Assembly (NCBI GenBank): GCA_000961575.1
Contig: LADP01000032.1
Location: 1 to 64,000 of the forward strand
From: Peptococcaceae bacterium BRH_c8a
GTDB lineage: Bacteria; Bacillota; Desulfotomaculia; Desulfotomaculales; Desulfallaceae
Reading direction: 5' to 3'
Length of the DNA stretch: 64,000 bases
In this document: piece by piece, positions 42,630 through 52,141 of the stretch
Numbering within the stretch: position 1 is the first letter of the stretch
Layout of the letters: each line of letters starts with the position of its first letter
The notes under the pieces: generated by a model
Seen by the model: only the letters and a program-made list of their open reading frames with translations
Database searches by the model: none
What the model was told of the DNA's origin: nothing
Translations under genes and position numbers: made by a program

Positions 42630-42698
42630 TTACATTGTGGTAACAAAGCAGGCATTGAGGCCGTTGCAGCCCGTCAGGGTTTCGCCGGCCTCTTTTTT
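42630..42698 (+). promoter_or_regulatory. ANTAR-type dual hexaloop leader, nifH module 3 (strong terminator)
   Basis: P1: TTAC/GTAA, loop ATTGTG (42630-42643). P2: GGC/GCC, loop ATTGAG (42651-42662). Terminator GAGGCCG/CGGCCTC (42657-42692), tail of six T. It ends 36 bases before the nifH ATG. Confidence 0.8.
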
Positions 42699-42727
42699 AT
42701 TAACCAAAATCAGTATGGGAGGAATGA

Positions 42728-43558
<831 letters not shown>

Positions 43559-43569
43559 AGGGTCTGGCC

Positions 43570-43647
43570 CTTAACTTATTATTAATACACCAGCAAGCTC
43601 TTTAACGCTAACATTAACACTCAGAAAAAAAGTTTCAATAAGTTAAG
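43570..43647 (+). other. Long-range hairpin between nifH and nifI1
   Basis: CTTAACTTATT at 43570 is the exact complement of AATAAGTTAAG at 43637, and flanking bases extend the pairing imperfectly (GGTCTGG / CCTAACC). No T run follows. It may protect the nifH 3' end and so give more NifH than the downstream proteins. Confidence 0.55.
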
Positions 43648-43684
43648 AGCCTAACCCCAAATATTTCGATTGGAGTGATAACCA

Positions 43685-44014
43685 ATGTTAATGATTAGAG
43701 CCATAGTACGTCCGGAAAAAACTAATATCATCCTGGCCGAACTAAACAGCGCCGGTTTCCCCGCGGTAACCCGGATCGACGTGGTGGGCCGTGGCAAACA
43801 GCGGGGCGTAAAAGTGGGCGAAGTGATTTACGATGAGATCCCCAAAGATATGCTGATGCTGGTGGTGCAGGACGAAAAAGATAAGGAAGACGTAATCAGC
43901 ATCGTATCCAAGTACGCCAAAACAGGCGAAAAGGGCGCCTTCGGTGACGGCAAGATTTTCGTCACCCCGGTGGAGGAAGCTTATACCATCAGCAGCGGCA
44001 CTAAGGGTTTATAG
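43685..44014 (+). CDS. nifI1: P-II-like nitrogenase switch-off regulator NifI1
   Basis: The 109-residue P-II-family protein starts MLMIRAIVRPEKTNIILAEL and has the GKIFVTPVEEAYTISSG end strand. The T-loop region (VVGRGKQRGVKVGEVIYDEIPK) lacks the uridylylation tyrosine setting of GlnB. In methanogens and clostridia NifI1 and NifI2 form a complex that binds NifDK and stops activity when ammonium is high, sensing 2-oxoglutarate and ATP/ADP. Location between nifH and nifD is diagnostic. Confidence 0.95.
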   Translation: MLMIRAIVRPEKTNIILAELNSAGFPAVTRIDVVGRGKQRGVKVGEVIYDEIPKDMLMLVVQDEKDKEDVISIVSKYAKTGEKGAFGDGKIFVTPVEEAYTISSGTKGL

Positions 44015-44017
44015 ATG

Positions 44018-44072
44018 AAAGGGGACACACCTCAGCTTATGGGTCAATGCTTTGGGGTCGAGGAATGTCCCC
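44018..44072. repeat. GGGGACACACC...GGAATGTCCCC repeat between nifI1 and nifI2
   Basis: AAAGGGGACACACCTCAGCT and GGTCGAGGAATGTCCCC flank a short centre. Nearly the same unit lies between nifI2 and nifD. Confidence 0.9.
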
Positions 44073-44093
44073 ATTTGAGGAGGGAGGAACAAC

Positions 44094-44474
44094 ATGAAAG
44101 AGATTATTGCTATTATCCGGATGAATAAAGTTAACCCCACCAAAAAGGCCCTGGCCGATATCGGGGTTTGCGGACTGCATGCTATGAAAGTGATGGGCCG
44201 GGGCAAAATTCACGTGGACCTGTCCGTGCTGCACGAGATAGGCGCCACCGAGGAAATAGCCGGTATAGTTACCGACAGTCTGTCCAAGGGCAGCAGGTTG
44301 ATCCCCAAACGTTTGCTCACCATCTTGGTTCAGGATAACGAAGTTGAAAAAGTGGTTTCCACCATCACCAGTGTCAACAAGGAAGGCAATAAAGGCGACG
44401 GTAAGATATTCATTTGCCCGATTTTGGACGCCGCACGGGTAAGAACCGGCGAGCGGGGCGAATTGGCAGTGTAG
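44094..44474 (+). CDS. nifI2: P-II-like nitrogenase switch-off regulator NifI2
   Basis: A 126-residue P-II-family protein, MKEIIAIIRMNKVNPTKKAL at the start and GDGKIFICPILDAARVRTGE at the end. The central T-loop section (LHEIGATEEIAGIVTDSLSKGS, in part) is longer and unlike GlnB/GlnK, as usual for NifI2. It partners NifI1. GAGGAGGGAGG stands upstream. Confidence 0.95.
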   Translation: MKEIIAIIRMNKVNPTKKALADIGVCGLHAMKVMGRGKIHVDLSVLHEIGATEEIAGIVTDSLSKGSRLIPKRLLTILVQDNEVEKVVSTITSVNKEGNKGDGKIFICPILDAARVRTGERGELAV

Positions 44475-44477
44475 TGG

Positions 44478-44532
44478 AAAGGGGACACACCTCAGCTCAA
44501 AGGACGGGCTTTGGGGTCGAGGAATGTCCCCA
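44478..44532. repeat. GGGGACACACC...GGAATGTCCCC repeat between nifI2 and nifD
   Basis: Second nif-internal copy, ending 23 bases before the nifD start. Shares GGTTTTGGGGTCGAGGAATG-like centre (TTTGGGGTCGAGGAATGTCC) with the previous copy. Confidence 0.9.
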
Positions 44533-44554
44533 AGTAATAAAGGGGGCGGTAGTT

Positions 44555-46192
44555 TTGGCTATCAGTGAAAAAATGCTCGACGAAATTCTAAACAAGTATC
44601 CCGCCAAGGTGAAGCGCAACCGTAAAAAACACATCCTGGTTAAGGATTTGGGCCAGGATCAACAGGAAATAGAGGCCAACACCCGGACCATCCCGGGGGT
44701 CATCACCAACCGCGGCTGTGCCTTTGCCGGTTGCAAGGGCGTGGTGCTGGGACCGCTCAAGGACATGGTGCACATCGTACACGGTCCCATCGGCTGCGCT
44801 TACTACAGTTGGCTGACCCGGCGCAATAAGGCGAAGACGGACGACCCGAAGAAAAACTTCTTGGCCTACTGCGTGTCCACCGACATGCAGGAAAGCGATA
44901 TCGTATTCGGGGGCGAAAAGAAACTGGCCCGCATGATCGACGAAGTGGTGGAAGTATTCAAACCCAACGCCATCACCATCTCCGCCACCTGCCCGGTGGG
45001 CCTGATCGGCGACGATATCCAGGGCGTGGCCAGGGCGGCCCGGGACAAACACGGCCTAAACATTACGGCTTACAATTGCGAGGGGTACAAGGGAGTCAGC
45101 CAGTCCGCCGGTCACCACATCGCCAACAATAACTTAATGGAACATATTATCGGCCAGGGCGACCTGGAAGAGCCGCCCGGCAGGTACACCATTAACATCC
45201 TGGGTGAGTACAACATCGGTGGCGACAGCTGGGAAGTGGAACGGGTACTGTCCGAGATTGGCTACGAGATCCAGGTGGTGATGACCGGCAACGGCTCATA
45301 TGAAAAACTGAAAAATGCCCACGTGGCACAGCTCAACCTGGTGCAGTGCCACCGGTCGATCAATTATATTGCCGATATGCTGGAAACCAGGTACGGCACC
45401 CCGTGGTTAAAGGTGAACTTCATCGGCATCCGGGGCATCTCTGAGTCGCTGCGCAATATGGCCCGCTATTTCGGAGACGAAGCTTTAATCCAACGCACCG
45501 AAGAGGTTATTGAGAGAGAACTGGCCGAGATTGAGCCGCAGCTTGAGCCATACCGCAAAATATGTGCGGGTAAAACTGCCTTTTGTTTCGTAGGTGGTTC
45601 CCGCGGCCACCATTACCAGGGCTTATATGAGGAACTGGGCATTACCACGGTGCTGGCGGGTTACGAATTTGCCCACCGGGACGATTACGAGGGCCGGGAA
45701 GTGCTGCCGCACGTAAAAACCGACGCCGACAGTAAGAATATCCCCGACCTGCATGTGACCCCGGATGAGCGACGCTACCGGCTTAAAATCCCGGTGGAAA
45801 GAATGGATGAACTAAAAAAAGAAATCCCTTTAAGCAATTATAACGGCATGATTGAAGAAATGATGGAAGGCAGTATCGTGGTGGACGATCTGAACCACTA
45901 CGAAACCGAGGAGTTCATTCGCATCTTGAAACCCGATATTTTTTCCTCGGGCATCAAGGACAAATATATACCCCAGAAGATGGGCATACCCACCAAACAG
46001 CTGCACAATTACGATTACAGCGGGCCTTACGCAGGTTTCAGGGGCGCGGTGAATTTTGCCCGGGACGTGGCCATGGGGTTTGCCACTCCCACCTGGAACT
46101 TCATCGAGCCGCCGTGGAAAAGTAAACCGCTACTGGAGGGCACCATCGAACCATGCTCGACTAATAAATGTGCGGAGGAGGTAGGAGCTTAA
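44555..46192 (+). CDS. nifD: Nitrogenase molybdenum-iron protein alpha chain
   Basis: The 545-residue subunit carries FeMo-cofactor and half of the P-cluster. P-cluster cysteines are in NRGCAFAGCKG, HGPIGCAYYSW and ISATCPVGLIGDD; the cofactor cysteine is in LVQCHRSINY and the cofactor histidine in KQLHNYDYSGPYAG. An additional segment of about 50 residues (between AHRDDYEG and DDLNHYET, with LKIPVERMDELKK) is typical of clostridial NifD. TTG 44555 after GGGGGCGG is chosen; codons before it are repeat sequence. Its TAA touches the nifK ATG. Confidence 0.97.
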   Translation: MAISEKMLDEILNKYPAKVKRNRKKHILVKDLGQDQQEIEANTRTIPGVITNRGCAFAGCKGVVLGPLKDMVHIVHGPIGCAYYSWLTRRNKAKTDDPKKNFLAYCVSTDMQESDIVFGGEKKLARMIDEVVEVFKPNAITISATCPVGLIGDDIQGVARAARDKHGLNITAYNCEGYKGVSQSAGHHIANNNLMEHIIGQGDLEEPPGRYTINILGEYNIGGDSWEVERVLSEIGYEIQVVMTGNGSYEKLKNAHVAQLNLVQCHRSINYIADMLETRYGTPWLKVNFIGIRGISESLRNMARYFGDEALIQRTEEVIERELAEIEPQLEPYRKICAGKTAFCFVGGSRGHHYQGLYEELGITTVLAGYEFAHRDDYEGREVLPHVKTDADSKNIPDLHVTPDERRYRLKIPVERMDELKKEIPLSNYNGMIEEMMEGSIVVDDLNHYETEEFIRILKPDIFSSGIKDKYIPQKMGIPTKQLHNYDYSGPYAGFRGAVNFARDVAMGFATPTWNFIEPPWKSKPLLEGTIEPCSTNKCAEEVGA

Positions 46193-47578
46193 ATGCTGGA
46201 CTGTACGCCCAAGGAACTAATTGAACGTACCGGCGGGATGATTAACCCCGCCAAGACATGTCAGCCCATCGGCGCCATGTACGCCGCCCTGGGCATTCAC
46301 AACTGTATGCCGCACAGCCACGGTTCCCAGGGCTGCTGCGCCTATCACCGCTCGCACTTGACCCGGCACTTCCGGGAACCGGTGATGGCCACCACCAGCT
46401 CTTTCACCGAGGGCGCCTCGGTGTTCGGGGGCGGCGGCAACCTGAAAACCGCCATTAAAAACGTATTTGCCATCTATAACCCGGACGTTATGGCGGTACA
46501 CACCACCTGCCTGTCGGAAACTATCGGGGACGACGTTCCCACCATCATCAAGTCCGCCGAAGTTCCCGAGGGTAAACTGGTTATCCACGCCAACACGCCC
46601 AGTTACCAGGGTTCACATATCACGGGCTTTTCCAACATGGTCAAGGGAATGGTAACTTACTTGGCCCGGGCCACAGCAGAGGATAAAAAGGAGCAGGTGA
46701 ATATCATCCCCGGCTTTGTCAATCCCGGAGACATGCGGGAAATCAAGCGCCTGGCGGACAGTATGGGCATCAAGTTCATCATGTTTCCGGACACTTCGGG
46801 GGTGCTGGACTCGCCCATGACCGGCAAGTTTCACATGTTCCCCGCCGGCGGCGCCCGGGTGGATGATATCAGGGACGCGGGAAATTCCAAACTTACTCTG
46901 GCCCTGGGCTACTATGCATCCAGTGATGCCGCCCACCTGCTGGAAAGAAACTGCCAGGTGCCGGCGGTTACGCTTAAAACACCTATCGGGATCAAGGCCA
47001 CCGATGAATTATTGATGCTGCTGCGGGGCAAGTTCGTCCGGGAAATACCCTATGAGCTGGAAGAGGAACGCGGCCAACTGGTGGATGTAATGACTGACTG
47101 TCACCACCACTTTTACGGCAAGAAAGTGGCTATTTTCGGCGACCCGGACATCATTATCGGACTGACGGAATTCGTTTTGAGCCTCGGCATGCGGCCGGTT
47201 CATGTGCTCACCGGTACCCCCGGTGCAACGCTGGGCGGCCCCAAGGGCATATTGGAAAAGGAAATTAAAGCCATGCTGGCTGCCTCCGGGCTGGAAGGCC
47301 GGGTTAAGGCGGCGGGTGACCTGTTTGAACTACACCAATGGATTAAAAACGAGCCCGTTGATCTTTTAATGGGCAACACTTACGGCAAGTACATCGCCCG
47401 GGCCGAAGACATCCCCTTCGTGCGGGTGGGATTCCCGGTAATGGATCGCAGCACCCACCCCTATATGCCTATCGTAGGCTACCGGGGCGCCTTGCGACTG
47501 GTGGAGATGATCAGCAGCGCGTTGCTGGATCGCCAAGACCGTGACGCCGCGGACGAAGACTTGGAACTGGTGATGTAG
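46193..47578 (+). CDS. nifK: Nitrogenase molybdenum-iron protein beta chain
   Basis: The 461-residue beta subunit has the P-cluster cysteines in AKTCQPIGAMYAALG, SHGSQGCCAYHR and HTTCLSETIGDD. It is the short clostridial form without the N-terminal extension of proteobacterial NifK (about 520 residues). ATG directly follows the nifD stop (TAAATG), so the two are made in equal amounts. GGAGC lies upstream within nifD. Confidence 0.97.
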   Translation: MLDCTPKELIERTGGMINPAKTCQPIGAMYAALGIHNCMPHSHGSQGCCAYHRSHLTRHFREPVMATTSSFTEGASVFGGGGNLKTAIKNVFAIYNPDVMAVHTTCLSETIGDDVPTIIKSAEVPEGKLVIHANTPSYQGSHITGFSNMVKGMVTYLARATAEDKKEQVNIIPGFVNPGDMREIKRLADSMGIKFIMFPDTSGVLDSPMTGKFHMFPAGGARVDDIRDAGNSKLTLALGYYASSDAAHLLERNCQVPAVTLKTPIGIKATDELLMLLRGKFVREIPYELEEERGQLVDVMTDCHHHFYGKKVAIFGDPDIIIGLTEFVLSLGMRPVHVLTGTPGATLGGPKGILEKEIKAMLAASGLEGRVKAAGDLFELHQWIKNEPVDLLMGNTYGKYIARAEDIPFVRVGFPVMDRSTHPYMPIVGYRGALRLVEMISSALLDRQDRDAADEDLELVM

Positions 47579-47608
47579 GGGGAGAGTGAAGGAGACAGTA
47601 GTCAGTAG

Positions 47609-47730
47609 TCAGGAGTCAGGAGAAAACGGAAAGATTTAAATAAAGAATTCAGGATAGGGGCCAGGGGACGGAGTCAGGTATTGCAATTCTTCTTACTTGT
47701 TCATTCTGAATTCTGACTCCTGACTCCTGA
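47609..47730. repeat. Inverted AGGAGTC repeat between nifK and nifE
   Basis: TCAGGAGTCAGGAG at 47609 and its exact complement CTCCTGACTCCTGA at 47717 can form a 14-bp stem enclosing about 94 bases. The same 7-bp unit occurs in tandem at 56174-56206. Confidence 0.8.
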
Positions 47731-47761
47731 ATTCCTATATTTAAGAAAGATGTGATTAAAA

Positions 47762-49177
47762 ATGTCAACGGCTGTACCGAATGAAAATTTGATTACGGAA
47801 AGGCAATTATCTATCCTGGTCAAGGGAAGGCAGCGGAAAAACCAGCTCAAGTGCGACGCCGAAAGTATCGCCGGATGCGTCAGCCAGCGGGCCTGCGTAT
47901 ACTGCGGGGCCAGGGTGGTGCTGAACCCGGTTACCGACGCCATCCACCTGGTGCACGGCCCCATCGGCTGCGCCAGTTACACCTGGGACATCCGGGGCAG
48001 CCTGAGCAGCGGGTCTGAACTGTACCGCAATAGCTTTTCCACTGATTTGAAGGAAAACGACGTCATCTTCGGCGGCGAAAAGAAACTGGCCCGGGCCATC
48101 GATGAACTGGTGGAAAAGTACCCCGCCGAACTGGTATTCGTGTACTCCACCTGCGTGGTGGGAGTAATCGGTGACGATCTGGAGGCAGTCTGCCGGGCGG
48201 CATCCCAAAAGCATGGCATCAAAATAATTCCCGTCCAGTCCAGCGGCTTTATCGGCAACAAATCGGCGGGTTACCGGGCGGCCTGTGATGCCCTGCTGCG
48301 GCTTATCGAGCCGGCGGGGGAACCCCGCCCGGTGAAAAGGTTAAACCCGGTGCCAAGCGTCAACTACCTGGGGGACTTCAACCTGGCCGGCGAGGCCTGG
48401 ATCATCGGCGACTACCTGAAACAGATCGGCGTCGAAGTTAACGTGGTGTTCACCGGGGACAGCAACTACCGGGATTTGAAAAAGGCCCCGCAGGCTACAC
48501 TGAATATCATGCAGTGCGCCGGTTCCATGGCTTACCTGGCTCGGCGCATGGAGGAGCTTTACGGCATTCCATCCATGCAGGTCTCGTTCCTGGGACTGGA
48601 TGACACCGCGGCGTCACTGCGTAACATAGCATCATTCTTAAACGACCCGGAGATGAAGCGCCGGGTCGAGGAATTAATCCGCCGTGAAACCGCTGCCGTC
48701 AAGCCGCAAATTGAACATTACAGGAGCAAATTGCTGGGTAAGAAAGCGGCGGTTTACGTGGGCGGTGGTTTTAAGGCTATCTCGTTAATCAAACAGTTCA
48801 GGGAAATAGGCATTGATGTGGTCATGGTGGGTACTCAAACCGGCCGGGAAGAAGAATACCAGACACTGCACGACATATCCGATGACGGCACGGTGATCCT
48901 GGATGACGCCAACCCCTCCGAACTGGAGCGGTTCATGACTGAAAAGGGCGCTCACCTTTTGGTCGGTGGGGTTAAGGAAAGGCCCCTGGCTTACAAGCTG
49001 GGGGTAGCTTTCATCGACCACAACCACGACCGCAAGCACCCTTTAAGCGGTTACGTGGGCGCGGTGAACTTTGCCCGGGAGGTTTACTCCACGGTGTGCT
49101 CACCGGTTTGGAAATATACCCGGGAGATTGGAGGTGGACTCTTTGCCGCGGGAAAAAACGCACTACCGGAACGTTAA
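47762..49177 (+). CDS. nifE: Nitrogenase cofactor scaffold NifE
   Basis: A 471-residue NifD paralogue that with NifN matures the iron-sulfur core (NifB-co) into FeMo-co before transfer. Cluster cysteines in RACVYCGARVV, HGPIGCASYTW and YSTCVVGVIGDD; another in IMQCAGSMAYL. No strong ribosome site, only a purine stretch (AAGAAAGATG). It overlaps nifN by 35 bases. Confidence 0.96.
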   Translation: MSTAVPNENLITERQLSILVKGRQRKNQLKCDAESIAGCVSQRACVYCGARVVLNPVTDAIHLVHGPIGCASYTWDIRGSLSSGSELYRNSFSTDLKENDVIFGGEKKLARAIDELVEKYPAELVFVYSTCVVGVIGDDLEAVCRAASQKHGIKIIPVQSSGFIGNKSAGYRAACDALLRLIEPAGEPRPVKRLNPVPSVNYLGDFNLAGEAWIIGDYLKQIGVEVNVVFTGDSNYRDLKKAPQATLNIMQCAGSMAYLARRMEELYGIPSMQVSFLGLDDTAASLRNIASFLNDPEMKRRVEELIRRETAAVKPQIEHYRSKLLGKKAAVYVGGGFKAISLIKQFREIGIDVVMVGTQTGREEEYQTLHDISDDGTVILDDANPSELERFMTEKGAHLLVGGVKERPLAYKLGVAFIDHNHDRKHPLSGYVGAVNFAREVYSTVCSPVWKYTREIGGGLFAAGKNALPER

Positions 49178-50534
49178 CGAAAATCCATGCAATATGTGCA
49201 TGCCCATGGGCGGCATCCTGCCCTTCAAAGGCATCGAGGACGCCATGGTGATTATCCACGGTTCCCAGGGTTGCAGCACTTACATGCGGCGGCATATCGC
49301 CGAGCATTTCAACGAGCCCATCGACGTAGGGTCCTCATCGCTGAACGAAAAAGGGACTATTTACGGCGGGGCCCAAAACCTATTCCAGGCCCTGAATAAT
49401 ATCCGCCGGGTGTATAAACCCCGGTTAATCGGCATCCTCACCTCCTGCCTGGCGGAAACCATCGGGGATGATGTGGGTGGTATCGCCCGCGATTACCTGA
49501 AACAACAGGGGTTGGATGAATTTCCGCTGGTGGCGGTTGCCACTCCCGGCTACGGCGGCACCCACAGCGAGGGCTACTGGATGGCGGTGTACAAGATAGT
49601 GGCCGGCCTGGCCCGGCCCACCGCAAAGCACGGCGGCATAAACATCATCGTGCCCAACCTGAGCCCCGCCGATATCAGGGAAATCAAGCGCATCCTGGAA
49701 ATGATGGGCGTCCGGTACACCCTGCTGCCCGATATTTCGGAAACCTTGGACCGGCCCATCGCCCGCCCTTATACCAAGATCCCGCCCGGCGGCACAGGGT
49801 TGGAAGACATCCGGTGTATGCCGGGGGCAGCGGCCACTATCCAATTCGGCTTAACAGTTGAAGAGAGCCTATCGCCGGGACATTATTTACAATCCGAGTT
49901 CGGGGTACCCCTGTATAACCTGCCGGTGCCCATGGGTGTGGAGGCCACCGATCTGTTGGTCAGTCGGCTTTTGGAAATAACTGGTGGCAGTTTGCCCCGG
50001 GCGCTGGAACTGGAGCGAGGCCGGCTGTTGGATTGCATGGTGGATTCACACAAGTACAATGCCCAGGGCCGGGGGGCTGTTTTTGGTGACCCGGAACTGG
50101 TTTACGCCATGGCGCGGACCTGTGCGGAAAACGGCCTGCACCCGGCCGTAGTGGCCACCGGCAGCGGGAACAGCGGTCTTAAAAGATTGATGGAACCAGT
50201 ACTGGCGGAGTGTCCGGAAGATGTACTGTTTTTGGACCAGGCTGATTTTATGAGCATCCGAACAGCGTGCCGGGATGCCGGGGTGAACATAGCCATCGGC
50301 CATTCCGACGGTAAATTTCTCACCGAAAAGGAAGGTATTCCCCTGGTGCGAATGGGTTTTCCCATCCACGACCATGTGGGCGGGCAGCGGTTGCTTTCGA
50401 TTGGGTATACCGGCACCGCCATGTTCCTGGATCGGGTCACCAACACTTTACTGGATAACAAGCATAAAAACTACCGCGCTGCCATGTACCGGAAGTTTTA
50501 TTGGGGCTTTAAGGAAAGGGGACACACCTGCTGA
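49143..50534 (+). CDS. nifN: Nitrogenase cofactor scaffold NifN
   Basis: A 463-residue NifK paralogue and partner of NifE: ENPCNMCMPMGGILPFKG, IIHGSQGCSTYMRRH, LTSCLAETIGDDVGG. TTG 49143 with GGAGGTGG upstream, inside the nifE end, is chosen. The last residues (after FYWGFK) ERGHTC come from a GGGGACACACC repeat, which also provides the stop, so the natural C-terminus was overwritten. No NifB or NifX fusion. Confidence 0.95.
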   Translation: MPREKTHYRNVNENPCNMCMPMGGILPFKGIEDAMVIIHGSQGCSTYMRRHIAEHFNEPIDVGSSSLNEKGTIYGGAQNLFQALNNIRRVYKPRLIGILTSCLAETIGDDVGGIARDYLKQQGLDEFPLVAVATPGYGGTHSEGYWMAVYKIVAGLARPTAKHGGINIIVPNLSPADIREIKRILEMMGVRYTLLPDISETLDRPIARPYTKIPPGGTGLEDIRCMPGAAATIQFGLTVEESLSPGHYLQSEFGVPLYNLPVPMGVEATDLLVSRLLEITGGSLPRALELERGRLLDCMVDSHKYNAQGRGAVFGDPELVYAMARTCAENGLHPAVVATGSGNSGLKRLMEPVLAECPEDVLFLDQADFMSIRTACRDAGVNIAIGHSDGKFLTEKEGIPLVRMGFPIHDHVGGQRLLSIGYTGTAMFLDRVTNTLLDNKHKNYRAAMYRKFYWGFKERGHTC

Positions 50535-50661
50535 ACTAAAGAGGACAGGGGACACACCTCTCAAATAGGAACGGGGACACACCTCTCTTAAAGGTATGTT
50601 TTTGGGGCTGAGGAATGTCCCCAATTGGTGGGTCAAGACTTTGATGTCGAGGAATGTCCCT
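50515..50661. repeat. Compound GGGGACACACC repeat block between nifN and nifB
   Basis: Three left halves (GGGGACACACC) and two right halves (GAGGAATGTCCC) in series. The first left half is translated as the end of NifN. Several alternative hairpins are possible. Confidence 0.9.
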
Positions 50662-50702
50662 AAATATACAGCGTTACTGCGCGGAGAGTTGAGGTGAATA
50701 CA

Positions 50703-51656
50703 ATGACCTGTGGCTGTGATAAGAACACTCATGCGGAGCGGGTATTGCCCGGCACTCTTGAAATGACCGGGCGGCATCCCTGCTATTCATACCAGGCCCA
50801 TCATAAGTACGCCCGGATGCACCTGCCGGTGGCACCCAGGTGCAATATTGGCTGCAATTACTGCAACCGCAAATTCGACTGTGTTAACGAGAGCAGGCCC
50901 GGTGTAACCAGCGAGGTGCTGACCCCCGAAGCCGCCCGGGACAAATTCCTGCTGGTGCGGGAAAAGGTGCCCAACCTCAGCGTGGTGGGTATCGCCGGGC
51001 CGGGGGACGCCCTGGCCAATTGGGGTAGCACTAAAAAATCTATTAAACTGATCAGGGAAGCCGACCCCGAAGCTATTTTCTGCTTGTCCACCAACGGTCT
51101 GATGCTGCCGGATTACGCCGGAGAGATAGTTGAGCTGGACGTCAGGCACGTAACTGTAACCGTTAACTGCCTTGATTCCGCTACCGGAGCCCGGATTTAC
51201 CGGCATGTCAATTACCGGGGCCAGGTATTGCGGGGAACGGCGGGGGTCGAAATTCTGCTGGGCAACCAGCAAAAAGGGGTCGAGTACTTGGCCCGCAGCG
51301 GGGTATTGGTGAAAGTGAACATAGTAATGATTAAGGGTATCAACGACGGGCATATTCCCGCAGTGGTGCAGCGGGTGAAGGAACTGGGCGCTTTTATTAC
51401 CAACATCATGCCTCTGGTGCCCGCGCCGGGTAGCGTATTCCAGCACTTTGCCCCCACCAACAAATCGGAACTGGATCGCATGCGCGATCTTTGCGGCCAG
51501 GATATGCGCCAGATGCGCCACTGCAAACAGTGCAGGGCCGATGCCATCGGCCTGCTGGGCGACGACCGATCCCTGGAATTCAGCACCGCCGGAAAGCAAA
51601 GGGATGCAAATTGCAGCGACTGTGCCCAGTCGGACAAAGTGGCCGCGGTATCATAA
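50703..51656 (+). CDS. nifB: FeMo-cofactor biosynthesis radical SAM protein NifB
   Basis: The 317-residue radical SAM enzyme makes NifB-co, the 8Fe-9S-C core. SAM-cluster motif CNIGCNYCNRKFDC, VVGIAGPGDALANW, and additional cluster cysteines near the end (MRHCKQCRADAIG). It lacks the C-terminal NifX-like domain, the compact form common in Firmicutes and archaea. ATG 50703 after GAGGTGA is preferred over GTG 50694. Two further cysteines follow (ANCSDCAQ). Confidence 0.96.
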   Translation: MTCGCDKNTHAERVLPGTLEMTGRHPCYSYQAHHKYARMHLPVAPRCNIGCNYCNRKFDCVNESRPGVTSEVLTPEAARDKFLLVREKVPNLSVVGIAGPGDALANWGSTKKSIKLIREADPEAIFCLSTNGLMLPDYAGEIVELDVRHVTVTVNCLDSATGARIYRHVNYRGQVLRGTAGVEILLGNQQKGVEYLARSGVLVKVNIVMIKGINDGHIPAVVQRVKELGAFITNIMPLVPAPGSVFQHFAPTNKSELDRMRDLCGQDMRQMRHCKQCRADAIGLLGDDRSLEFSTAGKQRDANCSDCAQSDKVAAVS

Positions 51657-51682
51657 AAAAGAATTATTGCAATTGGGTTTAA

Positions 51683-51729
51683 ATGCCAGCAACTTGCAAC
51701 AAAATCAACTTGCAACACCTGGCACCAAA
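51683..51729. repeat. Partial GGTGCCAGG-family repeat (AACTTGCAACACCTGGCACC)
   Basis: Right half of the family, preceded by a short second copy of CAACTTGCAAC. Directly before the ferredoxin ribosome site. Confidence 0.7.
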
Positions 51730-51751
51730 GCCAGAGGGAGGTTTACATTGG

Positions 51752-52063
51752 ATGAACAAACCCAAACATCATATATTCGTGTGCACCAGCGCCAGGGCTG
51801 TAGGTCAGCCCAAGGGTTTGTGCCACGGCAAGTCATCGGTGGATATACTATCGGCTTTTCTGGAGGAAATTGAAGACCAGGGATTGTCCGGAGAGATATT
51901 TATCTCCAACACCGGTTGCCTGGGCCTCTGCGAGCAGGGCCCCGTGGTAATCGTTTACCCTGGCAACGTCTGGTACGGGGGCGTGTCTCCCGACGATGTG
52001 GAGGAAATCATGGAGGAACACATCCTGGGCGGTAAAGTGGTGGAGCGCCTGTTGATTAGTTAA
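51752..52063 (+). CDS. Thioredoxin-like [2Fe-2S] ferredoxin
   Basis: A 103-residue ferredoxin of the clostridial/Azotobacter nif-linked type. FVCTSARAVGQPKGLCHGKS gives the first two cysteines and NTGCLGLCEQGP the last two, the family pattern for one [2Fe-2S] cluster in a thioredoxin fold. In the nif setting it may donate electrons or bind NifDK. ATG 51752 follows GAGGGAGG. Confidence 0.9.
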   Translation: MNKPKHHIFVCTSARAVGQPKGLCHGKSSVDILSAFLEEIEDQGLSGEIFISNTGCLGLCEQGPVVIVYPGNVWYGGVSPDDVEEIMEEHILGGKVVERLLIS

Positions 52064-52069
52064 TGGCTA

Positions 52070-52122
52070 TATTTTACAGTCAACTTGCAACAAATTTAAC
52101 TTGCAACACCTGGCACCAAAGC
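52070..52122. repeat. Partial GGTGCCAGG-family repeat before AnfO-like gene
   Basis: Two CAACTTGCAAC half-units and CACCTGGCACC end, as in the preceding junction. Confidence 0.7.
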
Positions 52123-52141
52123 CGGGGGGGGGTGGACAATA

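Noticed and set aside
44414-44554. In-frame N-terminal extension of NifD
   Set aside because: The codons overlap the end of nifI2 and a hairpin repeat; TTG 44555 has a good ribosome site and gives a normal NifD start.
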